DNA of 64,000 nt, from positions 62,001-126,000 of the forward strand of contig JBBDYG010000043.1 of NCBI GenBank assembly GCA_040901765.1, in the 5' to 3' direction. The stretch comes from JBBDYG01 sp040901765 (lineage in GTDB: Bacteria; Planctomycetota; Planctomycetia; Pirellulales; Lacipirellulaceae). The translations under genes were made by a program, and so were the position numbers. The notes under the pieces are model-generated. The model did not search any database. It worked only from the letters and a program-made list of their open reading frames with translations, and was not told the origin of the DNA. Shown here piece after piece: positions 1-7,707 of this stretch (position 1 is its first letter; each line of letters begins with the position of its first letter).

Positions 1-1
1 C

Positions 2-1195
2 AAGCTCGGCATCGGCGTCATCGGCACCGGCGGCATGGGTCGCGGACATTTGGGCTGGATCACCGGCCAACCCGATCTGGTAACCCGCGCCGTCTGCGAT
101 GTAGACAAGGGCCATCTAAAGCAGGCACTCGACATGGCCCAAGGCACCGAAAACGGCAAGGAGTGCCAGGGCTATGCCGACTACCGCGAACTGCTCGCCC
201 GGCCAGACATCGACGCCGTGTGGGTCGTCACTCCCGATCATTGGCATGGGTTGATCACCGTCGCCGCCGCCAAGGCGGGCAAGGACATCTATTGCCAGAA
301 GCCGCTGGCCAATTCCATCGGCGAGGGCCGCGCGATGGTCGATGCCGCCAAGAAGTACGACCGCGTGTTGCAGTGTGGCAGCCAGGAACGATCGACCCCC
401 ACTGTTCGCTATGCTTGCGAGCTAGTGCGCAACGGCAAGCTCGGCGAGATTAAGACGATCCAGGTGAACCTGCCCTGCGACGATGGCCACCACAACGAGG
501 CCCGATCCCGCCAAGGCAAGGCCGCGACCGTCAAGGTTCCCCCAGAACTCGACTACAACTTCTGGCTTGGCCACACCGAAGAAGTCCCCTACGCCGAAAA
601 CCGATGCCACTTCTGGTGGCGTTTCAACTCCCGCTATGGCGCCGGTGAAATGACCGACCGCGGCGCGCATGTGATCGACATCGCCCAACTGGCGCTCGAC
701 ATGGACAACAGCGGTCCGATCGAATACCAGGCCGAGGGCGTGCCGCTGCAGGGCGATCTGTACGATGCGTTCATGGACTTCACGTTCGAGAATGTCTATC
801 CCAACGGCGTGCGGATGATCGGCCACAAAACCGGCCCACGCGGCATCAAGTTCGAAGGAACCGACGGCTCGGTCTTCGTCCACATCCACGGCGGCAAGCT
901 CGAAGCGGACCCGGTGTCACTACTCGACACGAAATGGACCGACAACGACGTGCAGCTTGGCCGCACCGACGACCATCAGCGCAACTTTCTCGACTGCGTG
1001 CGGTCGCGCGAAGTGCCATTCGCGGGCGGCGAAGTCGGCCACCGCACCGGAACCCTGTGCCAACTGAACGTCATCGCCATGCGCCTGGGCCGCCCGCTCA
1101 AGTGGGATCCCGTCGCCGAAAAGGTGATCGACGATGAAGAAGCGAACGAGTACCTGATGCCCAAGATGCGCGCCCCGTGGACACTCGACGCATAG
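2..1195 (+). CDS. Gfo/Idh/MocA family oxidoreductase, 5' partial
   Basis: NAD(P)-dependent sugar or inositol-type oxidoreductase; exact substrate unknown. The reading frame is open at the window edge, so the true start lies upstream. The first visible residues form the Rossmann nucleotide loop (GIGVIGTGGMGRGH). A YCQKPLA segment sits where the family has its EKP motif (Glu replaced by Gln), and GAGEMTDRGAHVIDIA is the usual C-domain region. About 398 residues are visible; planctomycete members are often 430-450 with an N-terminal export signal, so perhaps 30-50 residues are missing. The next gene is on the same strand 250 bp away, across a repeat, so co-transcription is not implied. Confidence 0.93.
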   Translation, partial: KLGIGVIGTGGMGRGHLGWITGQPDLVTRAVCDVDKGHLKQALDMAQGTENGKECQGYADYRELLARPDIDAVWVVTPDHWHGLITVAAAKAGKDIYCQKPLANSIGEGRAMVDAAKKYDRVLQCGSQERSTPTVRYACELVRNGKLGEIKTIQVNLPCDDGHHNEARSRQGKAATVKVPPELDYNFWLGHTEEVPYAENRCHFWWRFNSRYGAGEMTDRGAHVIDIAQLALDMDNSGPIEYQAEGVPLQGDLYDAFMDFTFENVYPNGVRMIGHKTGPRGIKFEGTDGSVFVHIHGGKLEADPVSLLDTKWTDNDVQLGRTDDHQRNFLDCVRSREVPFAGGEVGHRTGTLCQLNVIAMRLGRPLKWDPVAEKVIDDEEANEYLMPKMRAPWTLDA

Positions 1196-1239
1196 GAATA
1201 ACCACGGATCGCACGGATGCCGCGGATCAGGCAGAGTTC

Positions 1240-1435
1240 GCCACGAAAAGGCACGAAGATACACAAAAGATTACCACGGTGACACGGAGATTGGCAGGAC
1301 AGAGGCGGCGGACGAATTGAAGCCGATTCAATTACTCCCCCTATTGCTCCTCACCTCGGTGCCCTCCGTGACTCAGTGGTGCGATCTTTTGTTTTCTGAG
1401 AGAATGTTCGTTTCTATTTTGTGCCTTTTCGTGGC
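1240..1435. repeat. nested inverted repeat between genes
   Basis: GCCACGAAAAGGCAC (1240-1254) is matched by its exact reverse complement at 1421-1435. A second imperfect pair lies inside it (1274-1289 with 1364-1379). No convincing gene lies in this intergenic stretch. The layout resembles the other long-armed intergenic inverted repeats in this window. Confidence 0.6.
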
Positions 1436-1446
1436 CACTCTTCACC

Positions 1447-2415
1447 ATGCCGCGAACTCGCCTAGCCCCGTCGCCGACCGGCGCATTGCACCTCGGCAAC
1501 GCCCGGACGTTCTTAGTGAACTGGGCTTTGGCCCGGCAGCGCGGTTGGGAAATCCTGCTGCGAATCGACGACCTCGACGGCCCGCGCATCAAGCGTGACG
1601 CCGCGGCGGAAGCGATCGACATTTTGCAGTGGCTTGGCATTGATTGGGACGAAGGCCCCGTCTATCAAACGGCCGACCTCGCACCCTATCGCGCCGCGCT
1701 CGCGAGTCTCGCCGCTCGCGGCTTAGCGTACCCCTGCCACTGCACCCGCAGCCAGATTCTAGCCGCCAGCCTCTCCGCCCCTCATGAGGGCGAACACGAA
1801 CTCCGCTATCCCGGCACCTGTCGCCCCGCCTTTAATCCCCCTCCCCCGTACTCGGGGGAGGGGCTAGGGGAGGGGGCACTCAACGATCCAACCTGTGCCT
1901 GGCGCTTCCGCGTCCCCGACGGCCCGATCGAATTCAACGACGACTTCGCCGGCCCGCAGTCGCACGACGTAGATGCCACGGTCGGCGATTTCCTCATCGC
2001 CACCAAAGGCGACCTGCCCAGTTACCAACTGGCCGTAGTGGTCGATGACGCCCGCCAGGGAATCACGCACATCGTCCGCGGCGACGACCTGCTCACCAGC
2101 ACCCCGCGGCAACTGCTCCTCTACCGCGCGCTCAACCTTGGCCCACCGCCCAGCTATCTGCACCTGCCCCTAGTTAAAGGCCCCGACGGCCGCCGCCTCG
2201 CCAAGCGCCACGGCGACACCCGCCTAGCCCACTACCGCGACTGCGGCGTAAAACCCGAACGCATCATCGGCCTGCTCGCCGAATGGTCCGGCCTGGGGCC
2301 GCGACGCGAAATGACGAGCCGGGAGTTTGCGGAGCGGTTTGAGTTGGAGAGGTTGCCGCGCGAGGCGGTGATATTCACCACCGAAAACGACTCATGGCTT
2401 ATCGCAGATTCCTAA
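1447..2415 (+). CDS. gluQ: glutamyl-Q tRNA(Asp) synthetase (GluQ-RS)
   Basis: Truncated glutamyl-tRNA synthetase paralogue that in the characterised family activates Glu and attaches it to queuosine at position 34 of tRNA(Asp). The HIGH-like motif is in RLAPSPTGALHLGNARTF near the N terminus. A CHC plus YPGTC arrangement gives the zinc site (CxC ... Yx3C) typical of GluQ-RS. RRLAKRHGD is the KMSK-equivalent. It lacks the anticodon-binding domain, and 322 residues fits the family (about 300). Oddity: roughly residues 131-144 are encoded by a 40-nt palindromic repeat that entered in frame (1837-1876), giving a Pro/Gly-rich loop just after the zinc-site region. Confidence 0.93.
   Translation: MPRTRLAPSPTGALHLGNARTFLVNWALARQRGWEILLRIDDLDGPRIKRDAAAEAIDILQWLGIDWDEGPVYQTADLAPYRAALASLAARGLAYPCHCTRSQILAASLSAPHEGEHELRYPGTCRPAFNPPPPYSGEGLGEGALNDPTCAWRFRVPDGPIEFNDDFAGPQSHDVDATVGDFLIATKGDLPSYQLAVVVDDARQGITHIVRGDDLLTSTPRQLLLYRALNLGPPPSYLHLPLVKGPDGRRLAKRHGDTRLAHYRDCGVKPERIIGLLAEWSGLGPRREMTSREFAERFELERLPREAVIFTTENDSWLIADS
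1837..1876. repeat. C/G-rich palindromic repeat inside gluQ
   Basis: Forty nucleotides of the form CCCCCTCCCCCG-N-CGGGGGAGGGG-YTA-GGGGAGGGGG. A second copy at 23483-23522 matches at 37 of 40 positions and is intergenic. Here it lies inside the gluQ reading frame without breaking it. Confidence 0.85.
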
Positions 2416-2432
2416 ACGATCCGGAAAAGAAC

Positions 2433-2790
2433 ATTTAGCCACGGATGAAACACGAATTGAACACGGATCAAAAGAAGGGTGATGTCAAACTTCAAATGCG
2501 ACAACTTTGAGGCTGAGTCGCGGGCCGATTTTCGAAGCTGCTAGCAGTTCGGCTCTAGAATTTTCGGGGAATCGTGAACAAACGTCGAAAACCCCTTCAA
2601 ATCCAGGGCGTTTGGCTTGTTGCATTTGAAGTTTGAACTCACCGAAGACAATTGGAACGCTAATCGACTCTAATCCGGAAGTATGATCGCTTAGCATTCT
2701 CTGGATCAGCGTCCATTAGCGCAGATTAGTGTTCTCCCTATCTCTTCTTGATTTATCCGTGTTCAATCCGTGTTTCATCCGTGGCTAAAT
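2433..2790. repeat. long inverted-repeat cassette without a gene
   Basis: The 36-nt arms (2433-2468 and 2755-2790) are reverse complements at 35 of 36 positions. Nested inside is a second pair, 2486-2504 with 2617-2635 (19 nt, one mismatch). The rest shows no credible gene. The right arm touches the stop codon of the neighbouring minus-strand oxidoreductase gene. Confidence 0.75.
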
Positions 2791-3788
2791 TATTCGGCCC
2801 GCGGCACCACCAGCGTCCGCCCCGCCACCTTTCCCGCAAGAATCGCCTCTATCCGTTCCGGCAAGCCCTTGAGATCAACGGTCGTCACCAACTCCTCCGG
2901 CAATTCGACGCGCCACTCGCCTGCGAGTCGTCGCCACATTTCGAGCCGCGAATCGCGCGGGCACTTAGCTGAATCAATGCCGGCGAGTGTCACGCCGCGC
3001 AGCAGGAAGGGATACACCGTCAGCGGCACCTGGTCGCCCGCGACCAGCCCGCACGCCGCCACGCAGCCGCGGTGTTCGATCGAACGCACGATGTTCGCCA
3101 GCGGCCGGCCACCCACGGTATCGACCGCGCCCACCCACCGCGCCTTCAGCAGCGGCCGGTCCGACTCATCCGCCAGCGCTTCGCGGCTTAGCGTCTCCAC
3201 CGCGCCGACTTTCCGCAGCAAATCATAAAATTCCGGCTTCCCCGACACTGCCGACACCCGATAACCCAACTTGGCAAGAATCGCGAGCGCCACAATTCCC
3301 ACGCCGCCCGTCGCGCCGGTCACCAGCACTTCGCGGCGGTCGGGCGTGATCCCGTGGTGCTGTAGCGCCGCCACGCATTGGGCCGCGGTGAAACCCGCAG
3401 TGCCGTAGATCATCGCGCCGCGGGCATCCAAGCCCGGCGGCATTGCCACCACCCACTCCGCCGGCACGCGCACGAACTGCGAATACCCGCCCCAGTGCGA
3501 CGCGCCCAACTCATAGCCGGTGACAAGCACCTCCTGCCCCGGCTGCCAGTCGGGCGAGCTGCTTTCCACGACTCGCCCCGCGCAATCAATCCCCGGCACA
3601 TGCGGAAACGACTGCACCACCCCCGGATGCCCGCGAGACGCCAGCGCGTCCTTGTAGTTCAGCGACGAGTACGCCACCTCGATTAGCACTTCGCCGGCCG
3701 GCAAGTCGTCACGCGAAAGCTGCTCGACCTGCACGCTAACGTCGCCCGTCGAACTCTTGCGAACCACAAAGGCGGGAAAAGTAGTCAT
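2790..3788 (-). CDS. YhdH/YhfP (AcuI-like) quinone oxidoreductase
   Basis: Medium-chain NADPH-dependent reductase of the YhdH/YhfP group; the best known member, AcuI, reduces acryloyl-CoA. Visible signs are SSLNYKDALASRG near residues 40-53, HVPGIDCAGRV in the catalytic domain, and the nucleotide-binding segment VLVTGATGGVGIVA around residues 155-168. There are no structural-zinc cysteines, as expected for this zinc-free branch. At 332 residues it has the usual length. It stands alone on the minus strand between repeats. The substrate cannot be fixed from sequence. Confidence 0.9.
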   Translation of the reverse strand: MTTFPAFVVRKSSTGDVSVQVEQLSRDDLPAGEVLIEVAYSSLNYKDALASRGHPGVVQSFPHVPGIDCAGRVVESSSPDWQPGQEVLVTGYELGASHWGGYSQFVRVPAEWVVAMPPGLDARGAMIYGTAGFTAAQCVAALQHHGITPDRREVLVTGATGGVGIVALAILAKLGYRVSAVSGKPEFYDLLRKVGAVETLSREALADESDRPLLKARWVGAVDTVGGRPLANIVRSIEHRGCVAACGLVAGDQVPLTVYPFLLRGVTLAGIDSAKCPRDSRLEMWRRLAGEWRVELPEELVTTVDLKGLPERIEAILAGKVAGRTLVVPRAE

Positions 3789-3823
3789 TTGGGATTGCGG
3801 ATTGCGGATTGAAAAAATGCCTT

Positions 3824-3907
3824 GTTAGCCGCGACGCGGAGTCCTCGGAGCGGAGCGCTCCGCTACGAAGACGCAGCCTGCCCGCCGTGGCGGGCGTCGC
3901 GGCTAAC
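3824..3907. repeat. palindromic repeat with GTTAGCCG ends
   Basis: Starts GTTAGCCGCGACGC and ends with the exact reverse complement GCGTCGCGGCTAAC. The interior contains further short palindromes such as GGAGCGGAGCGCTCCGCT. It is related in ends and interior to 21852-21966. Confidence 0.75.
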
Positions 3908-3914
3908 GGGTGAT

Positions 3915-4280
3915 TTACTTTTTGGAAAGCTCTACCGGCAGCTTATCAATCTTTGCGGCTAGAATAAAATCGTTCTCCGACAGGCCGCCGATGGCATGGG
4001 TCCACAGTTCGACCGACACGTTGCGGTAGCCTTCGATGTGCAGGTCGGGGTGGTGAGCGTCCGACTCGGCCACCTCGGCGCAGCGGTTGAAGAAATCGAT
4101 GCCGGCCATGAAGTTCTTCACCTTCCAGTCCTTGCGAATCCGCTGCCCGGCGTGCGACAGGTACCAGCCCTGAAGCTGGCCAAGCTGCTGTTTCGCTTCC
4201 GCCGAGGAATAGGGTTTCACGCCCCCCTCGCAGGGCAGGCATTTCTTTTTCACCAGTTGATCGGCCGTTTGAGTTTCCAT
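3915..4280 (-). CDS. 4a-hydroxytetrahydrobiopterin dehydratase (PCD/PhhB family)
   Basis: Dehydrates 4a-hydroxytetrahydropterin so that the pterin cofactor of aromatic amino acid hydroxylases can be recycled; some homologues have other pterin roles. The signature ESDAHHPDLHIEGYRNVSVE contains the paired histidines of the active site, followed by WTHAIGGLSENDF. At 121 residues from the ATG at 4280 it matches family length. An upstream in-frame ATG at 4334 would add 18 residues unlike the family, so 4280 is preferred. No aromatic hydroxylase gene is visible nearby. Confidence 0.92.
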   Translation of the reverse strand: METQTADQLVKKKCLPCEGGVKPYSSAEAKQQLGQLQGWYLSHAGQRIRKDWKVKNFMAGIDFFNRCAEVAESDAHHPDLHIEGYRNVSVELWTHAIGGLSENDFILAAKIDKLPVELSKK

Positions 4281-4442
4281 CGATTCAGCCTCCGGAACAG
4301 GGGAATTGCAGGCGAGACCGTCCGCTAGCGACAATTATCACCCCCAATCGCGGCAATTGGGAGGGCACGCCCCGCCGTTTCTCTATCCGATCTCCGCCAA
4401 CACGACTATATTGGGGACGGATACTGGAATTACCGAACATTG

Positions 4443-4556
4443 CACCACGGGGGCACGGAGAGCACGGAGCAAGCAGGAAATAGAAAGATGGTTTGCACCT
4501 CTGCCCTACCGTCTTCCAATGCCGGTCTTCTCCGCGTCCTCCGTGCCCCCGTGGTG
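4443..4556. repeat. intergenic inverted repeat with 18-bp perfect arms
   Basis: CACCACGGGGGCACGGAG at 4443-4460 is matched exactly by its reverse complement at 4539-4556. No gene is seen in the loop. It lies in the divergent gap upstream of the RicT-like gene, so it may also be transcribed as leader. Confidence 0.75.
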
Positions 4557-4583
4557 AATAAATAATATGAGTCACTGCTTCTA

Positions 4584-5453
4584 ATGCCCCGATACGTCGT
4601 ACGCCATGGCGTGATGCGCCACCTGGGGGTCTTTTCCACGCGTGCGAGTGATTCGTATTCGCGCGGCCAGCAGGTAATTCTCCGCACCAGCCGTGGCATG
4701 GAAGCGGGCGAGGTGCTCGTTGAAGCCAGCGACAACGTGCTCGCCCAGATGACCGAGCCGAAGACGGGACAAATCCTGCGGCTGATGTCCGACGAAGACA
4801 TCCGCGAGCTCCGCAAAATGTTCGAGCAGGAACGCCGCGAGTTCGACATCTGCCAGCAGCGGATTCGCGAATTGAATCTCGACATGCGGCTGGTCGATGT
4901 CGAACACCTCTACGGCGGCGAGCGCGTCGTGGCCTACTACTTGGCCGAGGGCCGCATCGACTTTCGCGAACTAGTCAAGCTCCTCGCGCAAGATTTTCAG
5001 ACCCGCATCGAAATGCGCCAGATCGGCGTCCGCGACGAAGCGAAGCTGCTGGCCGATTATGGCGATTGCGGCAAGCCGGTATGCTGTAACACCCACCTGT
5101 CGGAAATGCCGCCCGTCTCGATGAAAATGGCCAAGCTGCAAAAGGCCACGCTCGACCCGACAAAAATTTCCGGACGCTGCGGCCGGCTCAAATGCTGCCT
5201 CCGCTACGAGTACGACACCTACCTCGACTTGCAGCGGGACTTGCCACCGCTCGGCGCGGAGATTATCACCAATAGTGGCCGGGGGCGCGTCCTCGCCCAC
5301 GAAATCCTGGCCGGGCAGATCCTCGTGGAAATGGAAGACTCGCGGCGGATCGTGATCCAAGCCGCCGACGTGCTCACCGTCCTCACCCGCAAATCAAACG
5401 GCGCCCCGCAACTGGCCACACTCGACGACGATATTGAGGAGCTTATAGAGTGA
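4584..5453 (+). CDS. PSP1 / RicT-like protein
   Basis: Member of the PSP1 C-terminal domain family; in Bacillus RicT (YaaT) is part of an Fe-S-containing complex acting with RNase Y. Seen here: an N-terminal beta-rich segment (MPRYVVRHGVMRHLGVF), then the PSP1 domain with the conserved cysteine clusters GDCGKPVCC and GRCGRLKCCLRYEYDTY around residues 165-210, which are the cluster ligands in RicT. At 289 residues it is typical. Neither RicA nor RicF is visible, so the RNA-processing role is inferred from family only. The next gene lies 68 bp downstream on the same strand. Confidence 0.9.
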   Translation: MPRYVVRHGVMRHLGVFSTRASDSYSRGQQVILRTSRGMEAGEVLVEASDNVLAQMTEPKTGQILRLMSDEDIRELRKMFEQERREFDICQQRIRELNLDMRLVDVEHLYGGERVVAYYLAEGRIDFRELVKLLAQDFQTRIEMRQIGVRDEAKLLADYGDCGKPVCCNTHLSEMPPVSMKMAKLQKATLDPTKISGRCGRLKCCLRYEYDTYLDLQRDLPPLGAEIITNSGRGRVLAHEILAGQILVEMEDSRRIVIQAADVLTVLTRKSNGAPQLATLDDDIEELIE

Positions 5454-5521
5454 GTAAGTGAGATAGAACTTAACGACTAACGACTAGCCCCTAATCCCTA
5501 GCCCCTAGCCCCTCTCTTCCC

Positions 5522-5956
5522 GTGATCGATCCCTCCCATCCGCTGACCGAACTTTTGCGCCGCGACAAGCGCTATCACGCCGAGGCGTATGTCTTCGTGT
5601 TCGAGGGCCTGCGTTTTGCCCAAGAACATCATGGGTTAGTCAAAGCGCGCACTCAGGAATCGGACGACAACGTCGAAGAGGATCGCCACGTCTCGGGCCA
5701 GCAGCTTTGCGAGGCGATCCGCCGCTACGCGGTCGAGCAATACGGCCTGCTGGCCCAGTGCGTGCTCAACACCTGGGGCGTCCGCGACACCAGCGACTTC
5801 GGCGAGATTGTCTTCAACCTGATCGACATCGGCCAAATGCGCAAGACCGACTCCGACCGCCGCGAAGATTTTGAAGAGGTATTCAACTTCGACGAAGCCT
5901 TCCGCCAGGGCTTCAAGATCGTCAAGCCGCGCCCATCGAAGGAACCGCGTTCGTGA
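5522..5956 (+). CDS. Minf_1886-type conserved protein
   Basis: A 144-residue soluble protein of the Planctomycetes/Verrucomicrobia conserved family (Minf_1886-like); function unknown. Recognisable stretches are YHAEAYVFVFEGLRFAQ, DRHVSGQQLCEAIRRYA and LNTWGVRDTSDFGEIVFNLI. It starts at a GTG, and the family normally begins with a short stretch before the LxxLLxxDxRY segment, as here. Its stop overlaps the GTG of a tiny membrane protein, so the two are probably translated together. Confidence 0.85.
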   Translation: MIDPSHPLTELLRRDKRYHAEAYVFVFEGLRFAQEHHGLVKARTQESDDNVEEDRHVSGQQLCEAIRRYAVEQYGLLAQCVLNTWGVRDTSDFGEIVFNLIDIGQMRKTDSDRREDFEEVFNFDEAFRQGFKIVKPRPSKEPRS

Positions 5957-6069
5957 CCGCCGGACCTCCCGTCGCTCCACCCGCCCGCCGTCCGTGGGCG
6001 GTCATTCTCTCGGGCACGCTGCTCGCGTTGTGGGTTTTGTTTCTGGTCGTAATGGCGCTACGCGGATAG
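5953..6069 (+). CDS. 38-residue single-pass membrane protein
   Basis: Not recognised as a named family. It begins with GTG overlapping the preceding stop (GTGA), a classic translational-coupling arrangement. The product is a short proline-rich N terminus, then one hydrophobic helix (WAVILSGTLLALWVLFLVVM), ending ALRG. The consistent hydrophobic segment and the stop/start overlap support a real gene, though it is too short for certainty. Confidence 0.55.
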   Translation: MTAGPPVAPPARRPWAVILSGTLLALWVLFLVVMALRG

Positions 6070-6226
6070 CCCGATGCTTGTGCCATTCCGCTCGCGTACT
6101 ATTCACCCCATTTAACCCGCGGCGATTCGCCGGGGGGATGCTAGCCCACTCCGCGCCTTCATCAATCGTTTTCGGTGACCAGTCGTCACTTCTGCCCGAG
6201 CCGAGCGTGTAATACCGAAAAAGGAG

Positions 6227-7561
6227 TCAATCGACTTTCGCAAGTTCGACGACGCAATTCGCGTCCACTAACTTAGCCAAGTCGATTAGTCGATCCATTC
6301 CATGCAGCGAGGTTTCCATTCGCGCCAACTGTTGCTGCAGTGCTGACAATTGTTTTTCGATCTGCAACTTCCTCGTTCGTGCGCGACCGCGCTCTGCGAG
6401 CGGCTTGATGACCGGCGCGTTAATGAAGGTGTCGAGGTTTTGGAGCTCTGTCGTAAGCGCCGCGAATGCGGCGGCTGCTCTCTGATACTCCCTCGCCGAC
6501 TGACGTTTTAATCGGCCAAGGCTCGGGAGTGTAAATGGAAATTCGTCGTCACCCGCACTTACAATCGGCTGGACGAATATAAACGCCCCGTTCTGGTTCT
6601 GTTCAAACTCCAATTGAAGCGTCACGTTTGCAGCCGCGTCGAGAGTAATTCTTGCGGGCCTTGATCTAAATAGCGGTTGCGATACGTCTGTAACTTTGTC
6701 GGCGATCCTGAACCGTAAGACTTGAAACGAATCGTGGCTGACCGCAACCCGCTGCCGTGGCTTGGAGAGATCGACGTCGATAACAAGGTTAGCATTGTTC
6801 TCTAGGGGACGAATCGGCAGTTGTACATTTTGTTGCCGATTTGTCTTCGGCGGTGGCGCTGGCGGCTTTTGTTGTGCAGGTGCCGGAATCGGGTCAGGCG
6901 CCGGCTTTAGCGGGATCGGGGCTGGCGCACTTAGTTCATTCTCCGGCAACCGTGAAGGCGGTAATTGCCTGCGTTCGGGCGGCGCTGCCTTGTCCTTCAG
7001 TGATTGGCCCGAGCTCGTATCGCCGGGCAAGCGCAGCGATTTAAACAGCCCAATCCCCGCCACCGCCGCGCACAGCAACAATACTAGCGGAATCCAAGGG
7101 CGTCGCGTGTGATGCCGTCGTCGTCTCCCAACCACAATCAAAGACGGAGCTGCCGGCAACGGTGGCGGAAATAAGTGATGGATGCTCGTTGCGGCAGCAG
7201 TTGCCGAAGGCGCAACTTCTGACTCCTGGGAAAAGTACGTTTCAAACGACTCATCGAGGGCTTCAGCCTCGATTTCGTCCCTCAACCGCACATCGTAACG
7301 AGCCTTCTGATCCGCGTTAAGCAGGCACACTCGGGCTCTGGAGAGCTCATTGAGCAACCGCTGGGAATGGCTCGCGTACTTCCCGGCGGTGAACGATTTG
7401 ATATGCGCCATCTGCCGGTCCGCAGCCGCGGCGATCACGTCAGGGTCGTTCTCAAACAGCGTTACACCGAGTAATCGATAAGAATGTGGCGGCTGCTCTT
7501 GCGGCGGGATCGCCAGCCACTTGTAATAGGGATCGAACTCTTTCTGGTCGACCTCGGCCAT
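6227..7561 (-). CDS. membrane protein with N-terminal J-domain-like region
   Basis: Residues 10-95 resemble the degenerate J-like module common in planctomycetes (YYKWLAIPP, SYRLLGV, ending DQKARYDVRLRDE), but the HPD triad needed to stimulate Hsp70 ATPase is absent. After a linker, one transmembrane helix (about residues 155-175, WIPLVLLLCAAVAGIGLF) is followed by a long Pro-rich region and a C-terminal domain ending in a likely coiled coil. It is divergent from an Hsp70 gene 146 bp away, so a shared promoter region and a functional link are plausible. The specific role is unknown. Confidence 0.75.
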   Translation of the reverse strand: MAEVDQKEFDPYYKWLAIPPQEQPPHSYRLLGVTLFENDPDVIAAAADRQMAHIKSFTAGKYASHSQRLLNELSRARVCLLNADQKARYDVRLRDEIEAEALDESFETYFSQESEVAPSATAAATSIHHLFPPPLPAAPSLIVVGRRRRHHTRRPWIPLVLLLCAAVAGIGLFKSLRLPGDTSSGQSLKDKAAPPERRQLPPSRLPENELSAPAPIPLKPAPDPIPAPAQQKPPAPPPKTNRQQNVQLPIRPLENNANLVIDVDLSKPRQRVAVSHDSFQVLRFRIADKVTDVSQPLFRSRPARITLDAAANVTLQLEFEQNQNGAFIFVQPIVSAGDDEFPFTLPSLGRLKRQSAREYQRAAAAFAALTTELQNLDTFINAPVIKPLAERGRARTRKLQIEKQLSALQQQLARMETSLHGMDRLIDLAKLVDANCVVELAKVD

Positions 7562-7707
7562 GCGTTAGGTTCTCATGGAATCAGGCAATCAAGTTCGATC
7601 GGAAGGGTGTTCCTCATAAGATAGCAACTAACCGTTTCCATTGCGACTCGAAAGACACGTATTCGGCAATCCTTGCTTGAATCAACCTCTTGGCGAAGGG
7701 TGATTAG

